From the NCBI RefSeq assembly GCF_003269425.1, contig NZ_CP030104.1, positions 558,001 through 622,000 on the forward strand: a DNA stretch of 64,000 nt. The letters are read 5' to 3'. Made by a program: the position numbers and the translations under genes. The notes beneath the pieces were generated by a model. The model did no database searches, was not told the origin of the DNA, and saw only the letters and a list, made by a program, of their open reading frames with translations. Each line of letters begins with the position of its first letter. Positions within the stretch are counted from its first letter, which is position 1. Shown here piece by piece: positions 1-8,296 of the stretch. Origin of the DNA: Flagellimonas maritima. GTDB lineage: Bacteria > Bacteroidota > Bacteroidia > Flavobacteriales > Flavobacteriaceae.

Positions 1-2
1 TT

Positions 3-2099
3 TCCAAAGCTGTGATAAACGAGGTGTTCAGGGAAAAAGGGTCAGGTCCTATGCACGCCATATTTAGGGTTGAAGGTACTTATGTTTATGGTAGAGCGGA
101 CAACAATATATCTCCATTTACAATTCGGCTGCATGCTTATGCTGGAAAAACGTATGTAAAAGTTTTGCATACGATGACGTATACCGGTATTCCGGATAAA
201 CACAAAAGGCAGAAAGGCGAGCATGCCAATATAGCAACGCAAAACAAAGAAATTTTATCAGAAGATACCGCTGATGATCCTGGATGGACACAACCGAACG
301 ACCAAATTGCAGCCTGTGGCCTACAATTAAAATATCATTTGCAAGAAAGTGCCGAAGTTTCTATGCCTTTATTTGAGGAAAATTGGGATGCAATGTCATT
401 AACACAAAAAATAGAGAAACTTGGTGCCACTAAAAAAGTAAGCTTACTGCAAAGAGGTCCTAAAAGAAATAGTGGAGAAAGTGCTAGAAGCTTATTTACT
501 GGCGAATCAAAAAAAGAGAACAGTGCAAACGCATCTTCAGCCAATAAATCCTCCTTTAAAGCCACTGTCACCCAGGGCAAAGAAATCGTAACCGAATCGC
601 AAAGAGCAAAAGGATGGATCAATGTTTCTGACGGAACCAGAGGAATAAGCGTAGGAATCAAAAATTTCTTAGAGGAATACCCAAAAGGAATTGAAGTAGA
701 CCCAAACTCAAAAATGTTAAAGGGAAACATATGGCCTTTGGAAAATGGACCCATGAACTTTGCCAGAAAAGACACCGAGATGGATGGTCAAATGCTGGGA
801 AATTTTGCACAGGGCATTACAAAGACGACCGAGTTTCTATATTATTTTCATACCAATCAAACAGATGCGGTTATCGACCAAAAAATGGATTATGTGCTCA
901 ATAGTCCTGTTGCGCACGCCTTACCAGAATGGTACACGTCTTCAAGAGTTTATGGCAATATGGCTCCCTATTCCGATAAATATTTAGAGTTTGAGAACGG
1001 CCTACAGTATAAATATGAATGGTGGGCCTTTAATCAAAGAAAGCAACCTTGGTACGGAATGTTCGACTACGGCGACGGAAAAACATATTTCTTTAAGGAT
1101 AAATGGTTTCAATGGACAAATAATGAACCTACCGTCGATTTTATGCTCTGGACCAACTTTATGAGAACAGGAAATGCCGATTATTATCATATGGCGCAGG
1201 CCATGAGCAGACATACCATGGATGTTGATAATATTCATTGGCCAAAAAAGAGATCTTATCTGGGCCAGATAAACGATGCGATAGATTTCTGGGATTTTGA
1301 AGATGAGCCAGAATCCACTCCTTATTTAGGGATTGGCCGAAGACATGCAAATGAACACTGGCATGCCCTCTTAAGTGCACATGTTTGGATACAGGGATGG
1401 ATTGCATCTTACTACATTTCTGCTGACCATAGAGCACTTGAAGTTGCAAAAATGACAGGTGATACTTATTTAAAGCGTATATGGGGAGAACATGATCTAA
1501 GAGGAAGAAGATTGTACTTATCCGTACTCAATCTAGTGGAATTGTACGATGCTACCAAACTTGATAAATATAAAAAAGAACTGGACGAAAGAGTAGACTT
1601 GATGCTGATGTTTCAAAAAGAACAAGGAGGGAATTTACTCTTGGACAGGTATGGGTATAGTCAAACATATGTTGTACAGGGCTTGTACAAATATTATCAG
1701 CTTACAGGAGAAGAACGTATTAAAAAAGCACTTCTAAAACATGCCAATTGGGTCAGGGACGTACCGCCATTGAATCACGAAATGGAATCATATCTTGCCT
1801 CCATTCACCCTTTGTTGATAGGTTATGAATTTAGTGGTCAACATGCATTTTTGGAAGAAGCATTGGCACGTGCAGAAATGCTCAAGGTTAAAAAATTATC
1901 AAAAAATAGTAGTGAATTTGACAGTGTGGAATCCTACAATGAGGCATTGTTAAAAGTTTCCAATCTTCCAAAAAGCGATAAGCGCTTTACCAATTGGGAA
2001 ATCAATCAGGGATTGAGAGTATTTGGATGGACGCACGCCTACAATATTCCTTATCTACTTTACTGGCTTGATCATAAAGAACAAAAGATTACAAAGTAA
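3..2099 (+). CDS. YetA/PcRGLX-like polysaccharide lyase-type protein, 5'-truncated
   Basis: The reading frame is open from the window edge (Ser-Lys-Ala precede the GTG at 12), so the true start and probably a signal peptide lie outside; about 699 residues are visible. I read it as a member of the YetA / exo-rhamnogalacturonan lyase-like (RGLX) family: an N-terminal beta-rich part with a FRVEGTYVYG-type strand, then a large (alpha/alpha) region rich in Trp, Tyr and His (around residues 300-690), including RRHANEHWHALLSAHVWIQG and the C-terminal GWTHAYNIPYLLYWLD stretch. Such proteins act on uronate-containing polysaccharides outside the cytoplasm. No catalytic residues can be assigned by eye. 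A strong hairpin terminator follows, so it ends a transcription unit and belongs to whatever locus lies upstream, not clearly to the glucan locus at 5-23 kb. Family call is moderately secure; substrate is unknown. Confidence 0.65.
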   Translation, partial: SKAVINEVFREKGSGPMHAIFRVEGTYVYGRADNNISPFTIRLHAYAGKTYVKVLHTMTYTGIPDKHKRQKGEHANIATQNKEILSEDTADDPGWTQPNDQIAACGLQLKYHLQESAEVSMPLFEENWDAMSLTQKIEKLGATKKVSLLQRGPKRNSGESARSLFTGESKKENSANASSANKSSFKATVTQGKEIVTESQRAKGWINVSDGTRGISVGIKNFLEEYPKGIEVDPNSKMLKGNIWPLENGPMNFARKDTEMDGQMLGNFAQGITKTTEFLYYFHTNQTDAVIDQKMDYVLNSPVAHALPEWYTSSRVYGNMAPYSDKYLEFENGLQYKYEWWAFNQRKQPWYGMFDYGDGKTYFFKDKWFQWTNNEPTVDFMLWTNFMRTGNADYYHMAQAMSRHTMDVDNIHWPKKRSYLGQINDAIDFWDFEDEPESTPYLGIGRRHANEHWHALLSAHVWIQGWIASYYISADHRALEVAKMTGDTYLKRIWGEHDLRGRRLYLSVLNLVELYDATKLDKYKKELDERVDLMLMFQKEQGGNLLLDRYGYSQTYVVQGLYKYYQLTGEERIKKALLKHANWVRDVPPLNHEMESYLASIHPLLIGYEFSGQHAFLEEALARAEMLKVKKLSKNSSEFDSVESYNEALLKVSNLPKSDKRFTNWEINQGLRVFGWTHAYNIPYLLYWLDHKEQKITK

Positions 2100-2139
2100 T
2101 AGTTTAGTTGAACTATAATCCCTGTGGGATGAAAAGAAA

Positions 2140-2167
2140 AGCTCCCAAATATTGGGAGCTTTTTTTA
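2140..2167 (+). terminator. Rho-independent terminator after the YetA-like gene
   Basis: A perfect 9-bp stem (agctcccaa / ttgggagct, 2140-2148 and 2152-2160) with a 3-base loop is followed by a run of seven T. It lies 41 bases after the stop of the lyase-like gene and faces the converging pirin gene. Confidence 0.9.
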
Positions 2168-2220
2168 CTTTATAATCCAGTATGCAAAATCATTATAATT
2201 ACTATGGATAAAATATGTCC

Positions 2221-2934
2221 TTAATTCGCCATAGGGACCTCCATCAATAGTACTTTAGAATCTTTTTCTATGGCCAAATCAATCGTTTCTGCATCCTCGA
2301 TGGCAAGAGCATCCCTTTTTTTGAGTATTTCTCCACCTACTTCACATTCGCCCTCCAAGAGAAAGAGATAAACTCCATTGGACTGATTATTTACCTTATG
2401 CATTATTTCGGTCTTGGTATCAAAATTCCCCAAATAAAACCATGCATTTTGATGAATCCATACACCATCATCCTCCGGTCTGGGCGAAAGAATTTGATAT
2501 AGGGTATTCGTCATATCGGATTTTTTCAAAGTAATCTGATCGTATCGCGGTTCTACGTTCGCTTTGTTCGGCACTACCCATATCTGTAAAAATTTGACTT
2601 TTTTTTCCTTACTATGGTTATATTCACTGTGCTGTACGCCAGACCCAGCACTCATAACCTGTATATCGCCGTTACGGATAATCGTGGTATTTCCCATACT
2701 GTCCTTATGTTCCAAGTCTCCTTCCAGAGGTATGGAAATAATTTCCATATTACTATGGCCATGGGTACCAAAGCCCATTCCGGCAGACACCTCATCATCG
2801 TTCAATACGCGAAGGGTTCCGAATCCCATACGGTTAGGGTCATAATAGTTGGCAAAACTAAAAGAATGATAGCTGTTCAGCCAACCATGATTGGCATGGC
2901 CTCGGGAGTCTGCTTTATGTAATGTACTTTTCAT
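2221..2934 (-). CDS. Pirin family protein (YhhW-like bicupin)
   Basis: The 237-residue protein is the usual length for the pirin/YhhW bicupin family. The N-terminal cupin carries the metal-site pattern: His58 and His60 in GTHGHSNME, then His102 and Glu104 in GSGVQHSEYNH. The N-terminal signature RGHANHGWLNSYHSFSFANY (residues 11-30) is typical. YhhW-type members bind one metal ion and some show quercetin 2,3-dioxygenase activity in vitro; the physiological role is generally unknown. The ATG at 2934 gives a canonical N-terminus. There is no signal peptide, so it is cytoplasmic. It stands alone, convergent with the lyase-like gene. Confidence 0.92.
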   Translation of the reverse strand: MKSTLHKADSRGHANHGWLNSYHSFSFANYYDPNRMGFGTLRVLNDDEVSAGMGFGTHGHSNMEIISIPLEGDLEHKDSMGNTTIIRNGDIQVMSAGSGVQHSEYNHSKEKKVKFLQIWVVPNKANVEPRYDQITLKKSDMTNTLYQILSPRPEDDGVWIHQNAWFYLGNFDTKTEIMHKVNNQSNGVYLFLLEGECEVGGEILKKRDALAIEDAETIDLAIEKDSKVLLMEVPMAN

Positions 2935-3036
2935 TGCTTAAAATTAAAAATTGAATGTTCTAAAGTAATGAGCTATTGATTTGTTTCTTTATTATCAACG
3001 AGTTCATAACCTGTAAATATTTTCTTTGAATATTGT

Positions 3037-3960
3037 TCACAAAGGTTTTACGGTAAGTTCTTCGATGTTCCATCCAGCACGCTTAGCGCCTGCTTGGTAG
3101 GCACTTTCCAAAAAATCCAATAATGCTGCTTTCGAATCATCAAGTTTTCTGAGCGCATCATAAGAAAGAAAAGCCATCGGACTCCCATTGGACTCTATCC
3201 ACTCGGCCGCATCCGGCATTAAAGGTTCTTTATCCAATCCTTCTGGCGATGGATAGGCATATGCATAGAATGCAGGGTTACGCACTTCTGCATCCCCTGC
3301 CCAAAACCCAAAACTGATTACTTCATGTGAATAGGCATCTTTATCCGCGGCTTTCGCATTGGGCATTTCAGGGCCTTTTTTTCCAGAAAATCTTGTCACG
3401 GCCATATCCATATGGTGCCAGTAAATATGAACGGGGCAGGTTTTACTGTACGATTTTCCACTAAATTCTTTGAATAATTGATCAACCTGTACCAAAATTT
3501 GCCAAAAACGCACTACATACTCCTTATCATAGCTTTTGTGTTCCGTACTTTCAGCAAAAGATATCGTATCGGAAAGGTCATAAGGTTTGGCAACTATATC
3601 GAATAATATCCCCAAATCATTCAGATTAGCGGAAATTTTTTTATAAAACTCGGCGACGGACAAACCATTGGTCAATTCAAAACTACGGCTTTCCCCATTG
3701 CTGGTTTGTATATGAAGTTGATGATGAATAAAATCGAACTGTATTTCAAAAATAAAATCACCATATAGAATTGAGCGGGTGGTTATTCCCTTACTATTTA
3801 CATAAAGTGTTATATACCACCAATGATTTTTTCTGGGCATCAAGGCCAATCGTATCTTACCTACAATCTGAAGGTAACGATGTAATGTTTCTTTTGTTGG
3901 CTCCCACTCTTCTAAAGGTAATTTTGGGAACGGATTTGAGCTATTGGTTTTATCGGACAC
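3037..3960 (-). CDS. DUF5996 family protein
   Basis: This 307-residue protein shows the hallmarks of the DUF5996 family as I know it: an N-terminal LPLEEWEPTKETLHRYLQIV block (15-34), KIRLAL (35-40), NHWW (45-48), then HIYWHHMDMAVTRFSG (178-193) and SHEVISFGFWAGD (211-223). It has no signal peptide or membrane segment. The start is GTG at 3960; no closer in-frame ATG would keep the conserved N-terminal block. The many conserved His and Trp residues hint at a metal site or enzyme activity, but no function is established for the family to my knowledge. It lies between the pirin gene and a repeat-containing intergenic region and need not share a promoter with either. Confidence 0.85.
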   Translation of the reverse strand: MSDKTNSSNPFPKLPLEEWEPTKETLHRYLQIVGKIRLALMPRKNHWWYITLYVNSKGITTRSILYGDFIFEIQFDFIHHQLHIQTSNGESRSFELTNGLSVAEFYKKISANLNDLGILFDIVAKPYDLSDTISFAESTEHKSYDKEYVVRFWQILVQVDQLFKEFSGKSYSKTCPVHIYWHHMDMAVTRFSGKKGPEMPNAKAADKDAYSHEVISFGFWAGDAEVRNPAFYAYAYPSPEGLDKEPLMPDAAEWIESNGSPMAFLSYDALRKLDDSKAALLDFLESAYQAGAKRAGWNIEELTVKPL

Positions 3961-4110
3961 TATTTGCTTTCGTTTATGCCTATTAAAATAGGCATTTAAA
4001 TCAACCTTGGACGTTAAGAAATTTAAAAAACTAGAGGTCGGTAGATGGTTACATACTAAAAATAATTTATAATTAATTGATTGTCAATTTTTTAAAATAT
4101 TGAATATTGT

Positions 4111-4175
4111 CGGTTCGAGCGTAGTCGACAACTGCTTGTCCGTATAAAGTAGGTTTTGACTGCGCTCAACCTGAG
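4111..4175. repeat. Imperfect inverted repeat, REP-like intergenic element
   Basis: The left arm ggttcgagcgtagtcga (4112-4128) and the right arm ttgactgcgctcaacc (4156-4171) are reverse complements apart from a one-base indel and two mismatches, separated by about 27 bases. The arms are much more GC-rich than the surrounding AT-rich spacer. Motifs of the type GAGCGNAGTCGA recur between genes in many flavobacterial genomes, from general memory; only this copy is visible here. It could be a small non-autonomous repeat or a weak transcription-ending hairpin for the minus-strand gene upstream. Confidence 0.5.
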
Positions 4176-4242
4176 ATTTGTTGGAAAACCATAAATTTCA
4201 ATAAGTAACCATCTACTTACCTCTATAAAATATTCTTGCAAA

Positions 4243-4860
4243 CTATTTTATAGAAAACTCCTTTTGCAAGGAATCCAGTTTAAGTTCGGTCTTCTTAAGG
4301 TCAAATTTTAAACTATCAATCCCTCTTATATATTCTGATTTCAGCAACTCTATTTTTCTATCAAACTCATCAATAGGAATATATCTGGGTTCCAGAAATA
4401 CTTCTTTTAATATTCCAAAAATCGTGAACAAAAAACTTACAACTACCGCTGAAATAATTATAATTAAAAGTGTTTTCTCTCTCTTTAAGTTTAATGAATT
4501 TTCATGTAAAAGCAGTGTTGAATCTTTGGAGGATTCACGTTTGTCTGAAAGTTGGTTGACAAAAACATCCCATTTCTCTTCTTCTTTAATGTACATGTCG
4601 GTGAATCCACCACCATTTAAAAAATCTTGGGTTTTTGGCGTTGAGGCCAACATGAATACTTCAGCTCCATTACCGCTCATCACATCCAAAATACCAGAGT
4701 CATACTCCCTAATATCCCTTACCAATTTTACGACAAAATTTAAACTATAATTTGGATGCAGAAATTCTTCATAGAGTACTTGGATTTCAAAATAATCGCT
4801 GCGATTGAGCGCATATTTTAAAAAACGGTCTTTTAGCTCGGCTTTAAAAAATTCTCCCAT
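4243..4860 (-). CDS. Hypothetical one-TM protein with C-terminal coiled coil
   Basis: I do not recognise this protein. The ATG at 4860 (about 205 residues) is preferred over the upstream TTG at 4908 because the protein then begins MGEFFKAELKDRF. The first ~115 residues are soluble and charged; a hydrophobic stretch (LLIIIISAVVVSFLFTIFGI, around 129-148) is a single transmembrane segment; the last ~45 residues are a Lys/Glu/Leu-rich helix likely to form a coiled coil. There is no N-terminal signal peptide, so the N-terminal domain is probably cytoplasmic and the coiled coil periplasmic, which is inference from topology. It is isolated, with about 350 bases of spacer upstream. Confidence 0.6.
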   Translation of the reverse strand: MGEFFKAELKDRFLKYALNRSDYFEIQVLYEEFLHPNYSLNFVVKLVRDIREYDSGILDVMSGNGAEVFMLASTPKTQDFLNGGGFTDMYIKEEEKWDVFVNQLSDKRESSKDSTLLLHENSLNLKREKTLLIIIISAVVVSFLFTIFGILKEVFLEPRYIPIDEFDRKIELLKSEYIRGIDSLKFDLKKTELKLDSLQKEFSIK

Positions 4861-5213
4861 CTCTAGATAAGAAAAACAAAGGGTTGGTCTTTTAGTTGTT
4901 ATTATCAAAGTTACTGCAAACAGCTAGTGAATCAATGGATTGAATGTAAAGAATTCATTATCTATAAGTGGTAAAGATTCCTAAAAAACTGTCAAGAGCA
5001 AAAAACTTAGCTAGTAATACTATTAAAATCACTACATTTAGTTAAGTATGTCAATATATCGTATTATCAAAACGGTTTTATTTATTGATTACTCTTTAGC
5101 AATGAACAAGTGTCGGTATCCCCAAAATCCATGGTTTTTTATTTTGTAATTATTCATTGATAACTGATATTCAGTATTTTGAATCTTGCATTAATTTTAA
5201 TTAAAATGCCCAG
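4861..5213. other. Divergent intergenic region before the glucan-locus regulator
   Basis: This AT-rich region separates the minus-strand hypothetical gene from the plus-strand regulator gene and must contain both promoters. I see no coding potential, tRNA, long repeat or clear TTTG/TAnnTTTG promoter pair in it. Confidence 0.4.
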
Positions 5214-8030
5214 GTGAATAAAGCAGAACAAATATTTTGTCTAATATTCCTTTTCGTAAGCGTTTCTATATTTTCACAGGAATTACCTCCGATCCAGAAT
5301 TACGCTCCTTCAGAATACAATGCCGAAAGTCAAAATTGGTCCATTGCACAAACCAAGGACAAAATAATATATGTTGCCAACAGTAAAGGTCTTTTGCAAT
5401 TCAATGGTGCCAAATGGACACTTTTTCTATCACCAAATGAGACCATACTAAGGTCTGTTAAAGTTGTCGGTGAAAGAATCTATACTGGATGTTATATGGA
5501 ATTTGGTTATTGGCAGAAAGATAGTTTTGGTCTGCTACGATATACTTCACTATCAAAAAAAATAAAAAATACTTTTATACAAGATGAAGAATTTTGGAAT
5601 ATTCTGAACATAGATCAATGGATAGTGTTTCAATCACTAAATCGAATTTACATTTATGACACGACGGACGGTTCCATAAATACGATTGACTCTGACACAT
5701 CTTTGCCAAAAATATTTAACATAGATAATAATATTTATTTCCAAAGGCCCAATAAAGGTGTTTATCGTATTGAGAATGGAAAGGATATTTTAATTTACGA
5801 TGCCGAACCATTCAGAAAGTACGAAATCATAAATATTTTTAAAAGCAAAAATGCCCTATCAATCCTTACCCGTCAAAATGGTTTTTATAAGATAAAGGAC
5901 CAAACTTTGGACAAGTGGAGTATCAGTTCAGATACGCTCTTATCTAGAGTAAGTATTTACAGTGCCATTGAACTAAAAGATAAAACATTTGCTTTGGGAA
6001 CCATCTCCCACGGATTAATACATCTTGATGAAGATGGAAACTTGTTGAACCACATAGACCGAATAGGCGGATTAAGGAACAATACGGTGCTATCACTGTA
6101 TGAGGATTCCGATAATACACTTTGGCTTGGCCTTGATAACGGCATCAGCTATATTAACCTAAAATCTCCCTTCAAAGATTATTATGACAAAAAAGGTGTA
6201 GCTGGCAGCGTGTACGCCTCAACCACTATGAACGGTATCTTGTATTTGGGAACAAACCAAGGTCTTTTTTATAAGCAATTGAATAATGATAATGATTTTA
6301 AACTGGTACAGGGCACGCAGGGCCAAGTATGGTCTTTGAACATTATTGACAGAAAATTATTTTGCGGACATCATTCGGGAACTTTTATTATAGAAGAAAA
6401 TAAGGCCAGGAAGATTGCAGACATTCAAGGTACATGGAAGGTTACAAGTCTTGGCCAAACTTCAGGTTTACTTCTACAAGGAAACTACGATGGCCTTTAT
6501 ATTTTACAAAAAATTGGCAATGACTGGCAAATAAAAAATAAAATAGAGGGCTTTAATCATTCAGCCAGATATTTTGAACCATTTGGGAAATACGTTTTCG
6601 TAAATCATGAATACAAAGGCGTTTTCAAGGTAGAGGTCGACAGTAGCTTTTCAAAAAGTATGAACGTAAGTGTTGATACTTTGATAAAAGGTTCAAATTC
6701 TGGATTGATCAGGTATAGGGATGACTTGTTGTACGCTTATAAGAAAGGAATCTTAAAATATAATAAGGAGCGTGACACTTTTATTAGGGACAGTGTCTTA
6801 AGCAAAGTCTATACCCAAGACGAATACATATCGGGCAAAATGACGGTAGATCGTAAAAATGGCTATTTGTGGATATTCACAAACTCAAAAGTCAATTTTA
6901 TTTCTGAAGGAAAATTGGTCAAAACACCTAAAATCAAATCTATACCCCTGCCAGAAAGCATGCGAAACAGTACGGTGGGATATGAAAGTGTTAGCGCACT
7001 GGAAAACAATAGCTACTATTTGCTTGGAACAAGTTCTGGTTACATTACCGTTGACATTGATAATTTTAAAGAAAAAGAATTTACAGTCAATATCGCAAGT
7101 ATTGGGAAAGCAGGAAAAAACAAGGACAGTAAAAATCAGGATTTAGTCAATAAAAATGTGAAAGGTAGTTTTAAGACTAACGAGAATAATCTTGAAATCT
7201 CTTATTATGCAGCAAATTATGATAAGTACCTTAAATCACATTATCAGTTCCAATTGACCAACATGTACCCAAACTGGAGTGAATGGTCAAAAAAATCTTC
7301 CGTTACGTTCGAGAACCTTCCCTATGGTGATTATACCTTTAAGGTAAGGAGCAGGATAGGTACTAAGATATCCAAAAATATAGCTACATACTCTTTTGAA
7401 ATTGCTAGACCTTGGTATTTTTCCAATTTGATGCTCGTAATTTATATTTTGGGAATACTATCCAGCTCCATTCTAGTTCATAATCTTTATAAACGACATT
7501 ATCACAAGCGCCAACAAAAGCTGATTTTAAAAAATAAACGCGAAATGGATTTGGCCAGGGTACAGAACGAAAAGGAGATTATAAAAATTAAAAATGAGCA
7601 ACTCAAAGAAGAATTCAAAAGTAAGAGCAATGAATTGGCCGCTTCAACACTGAGCATTATAAAAAAGAATGAATTATTGTCAAAAGTCAAAGAGCAACTT
7701 CTAGCTAACGTTGAGAAAAAAGAATCTGTAAGAGCCATCATCAACATAATTGATAAGAGTCTTAACCAAAATGATGATTGGGAGCTGTTCAAAGAGGCCT
7801 TTAACAATGCCGACAGAAAATTTTTAAAGAAATTGAAAAAGGCACATCCCAATCTTTCCCCAAACGATATAAAGCTGTGCGCCTATCTAAGGTTGAATTT
7901 ATCATCAAAAGAAATAGCACCACTATTGAACATTTCAGCGCGTAGTGTTGAAATAAAAAGGTATAGGCTACGTAAAAAAATGGACTTGACACATGATGAG
8001 AATCTGGTAAACTACATACTCAAGCTTTAA
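5214..8030 (+). CDS. Membrane-spanning sensor regulator: propeller, Y_Y_Y, TM, LuxR-type HTH
   Basis: The 938-residue protein starts at GTG 5214 (the nearby ATG at 5206 hits a stop at once). It has a signal peptide (1-22), a long periplasmic beta-propeller of two-component-regulator repeats (about 25-640; e.g. LYEDSDNTLWLGLDNGISYI), a Y_Y_Y domain (about 655-722; YQFQLTNMYPNWSEW), one TM helix (about 733-756), a Lys/Glu-rich coiled coil (762-830) and a C-terminal LuxR-type HTH (about 884-923; LSSKEIAPLLNISARSVEIK). There is no histidine kinase or receiver domain, so sensing and DNA binding sit in one polypeptide, as in other one-component glycan regulators of Bacteroidota. It lies directly upstream of the beta-glucan genes on the same strand, and by inference controls them in response to a glucan oligosaccharide in the periplasm. 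Confidence 0.9.
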   Translation: MNKAEQIFCLIFLFVSVSIFSQELPPIQNYAPSEYNAESQNWSIAQTKDKIIYVANSKGLLQFNGAKWTLFLSPNETILRSVKVVGERIYTGCYMEFGYWQKDSFGLLRYTSLSKKIKNTFIQDEEFWNILNIDQWIVFQSLNRIYIYDTTDGSINTIDSDTSLPKIFNIDNNIYFQRPNKGVYRIENGKDILIYDAEPFRKYEIINIFKSKNALSILTRQNGFYKIKDQTLDKWSISSDTLLSRVSIYSAIELKDKTFALGTISHGLIHLDEDGNLLNHIDRIGGLRNNTVLSLYEDSDNTLWLGLDNGISYINLKSPFKDYYDKKGVAGSVYASTTMNGILYLGTNQGLFYKQLNNDNDFKLVQGTQGQVWSLNIIDRKLFCGHHSGTFIIEENKARKIADIQGTWKVTSLGQTSGLLLQGNYDGLYILQKIGNDWQIKNKIEGFNHSARYFEPFGKYVFVNHEYKGVFKVEVDSSFSKSMNVSVDTLIKGSNSGLIRYRDDLLYAYKKGILKYNKERDTFIRDSVLSKVYTQDEYISGKMTVDRKNGYLWIFTNSKVNFISEGKLVKTPKIKSIPLPESMRNSTVGYESVSALENNSYYLLGTSSGYITVDIDNFKEKEFTVNIASIGKAGKNKDSKNQDLVNKNVKGSFKTNENNLEISYYAANYDKYLKSHYQFQLTNMYPNWSEWSKKSSVTFENLPYGDYTFKVRSRIGTKISKNIATYSFEIARPWYFSNLMLVIYILGILSSSILVHNLYKRHYHKRQQKLILKNKREMDLARVQNEKEIIKIKNEQLKEEFKSKSNELAASTLSIIKKNELLSKVKEQLLANVEKKESVRAIINIIDKSLNQNDDWELFKEAFNNADRKFLKKLKKAHPNLSPNDIKLCAYLRLNLSSKEIAPLLNISARSVEIKRYRLRKKMDLTHDENLVNYILKL

Positions 8031-8296
8031 GTTTCTTAAAAAATTAAATTACTACCTCAACAATACCTATACAAATCTAAATCTTAGGTAAAAATCAATA
8101 TACCGTAGATTCCCTTTAAACCTTCTGAAAACAAGCTGTTTTAATGATTTGATAAAAAAACAGCATTTTATTTGCCATGTATACTTTTTGTTGAGCTATT
8201 TTTTGTGGAATATCTATTTTTTTAGGATAAGTTTAACCGTTGGGAAATAGAAAAAAATACGCTATTGCCCATCATCAACTAAAACTAAACATAACT
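8031..8296. promoter_or_regulatory. Leader region of the beta-glucan gene cluster
   Basis: This AT-rich 266-base gap between the regulator gene and the first glucan gene is the natural place for a regulated promoter and the binding site of the adjacent regulator. No exact TAnnTTTG box or inverted repeat could be pinned down by eye, so the assignment rests on position. Confidence 0.35.
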
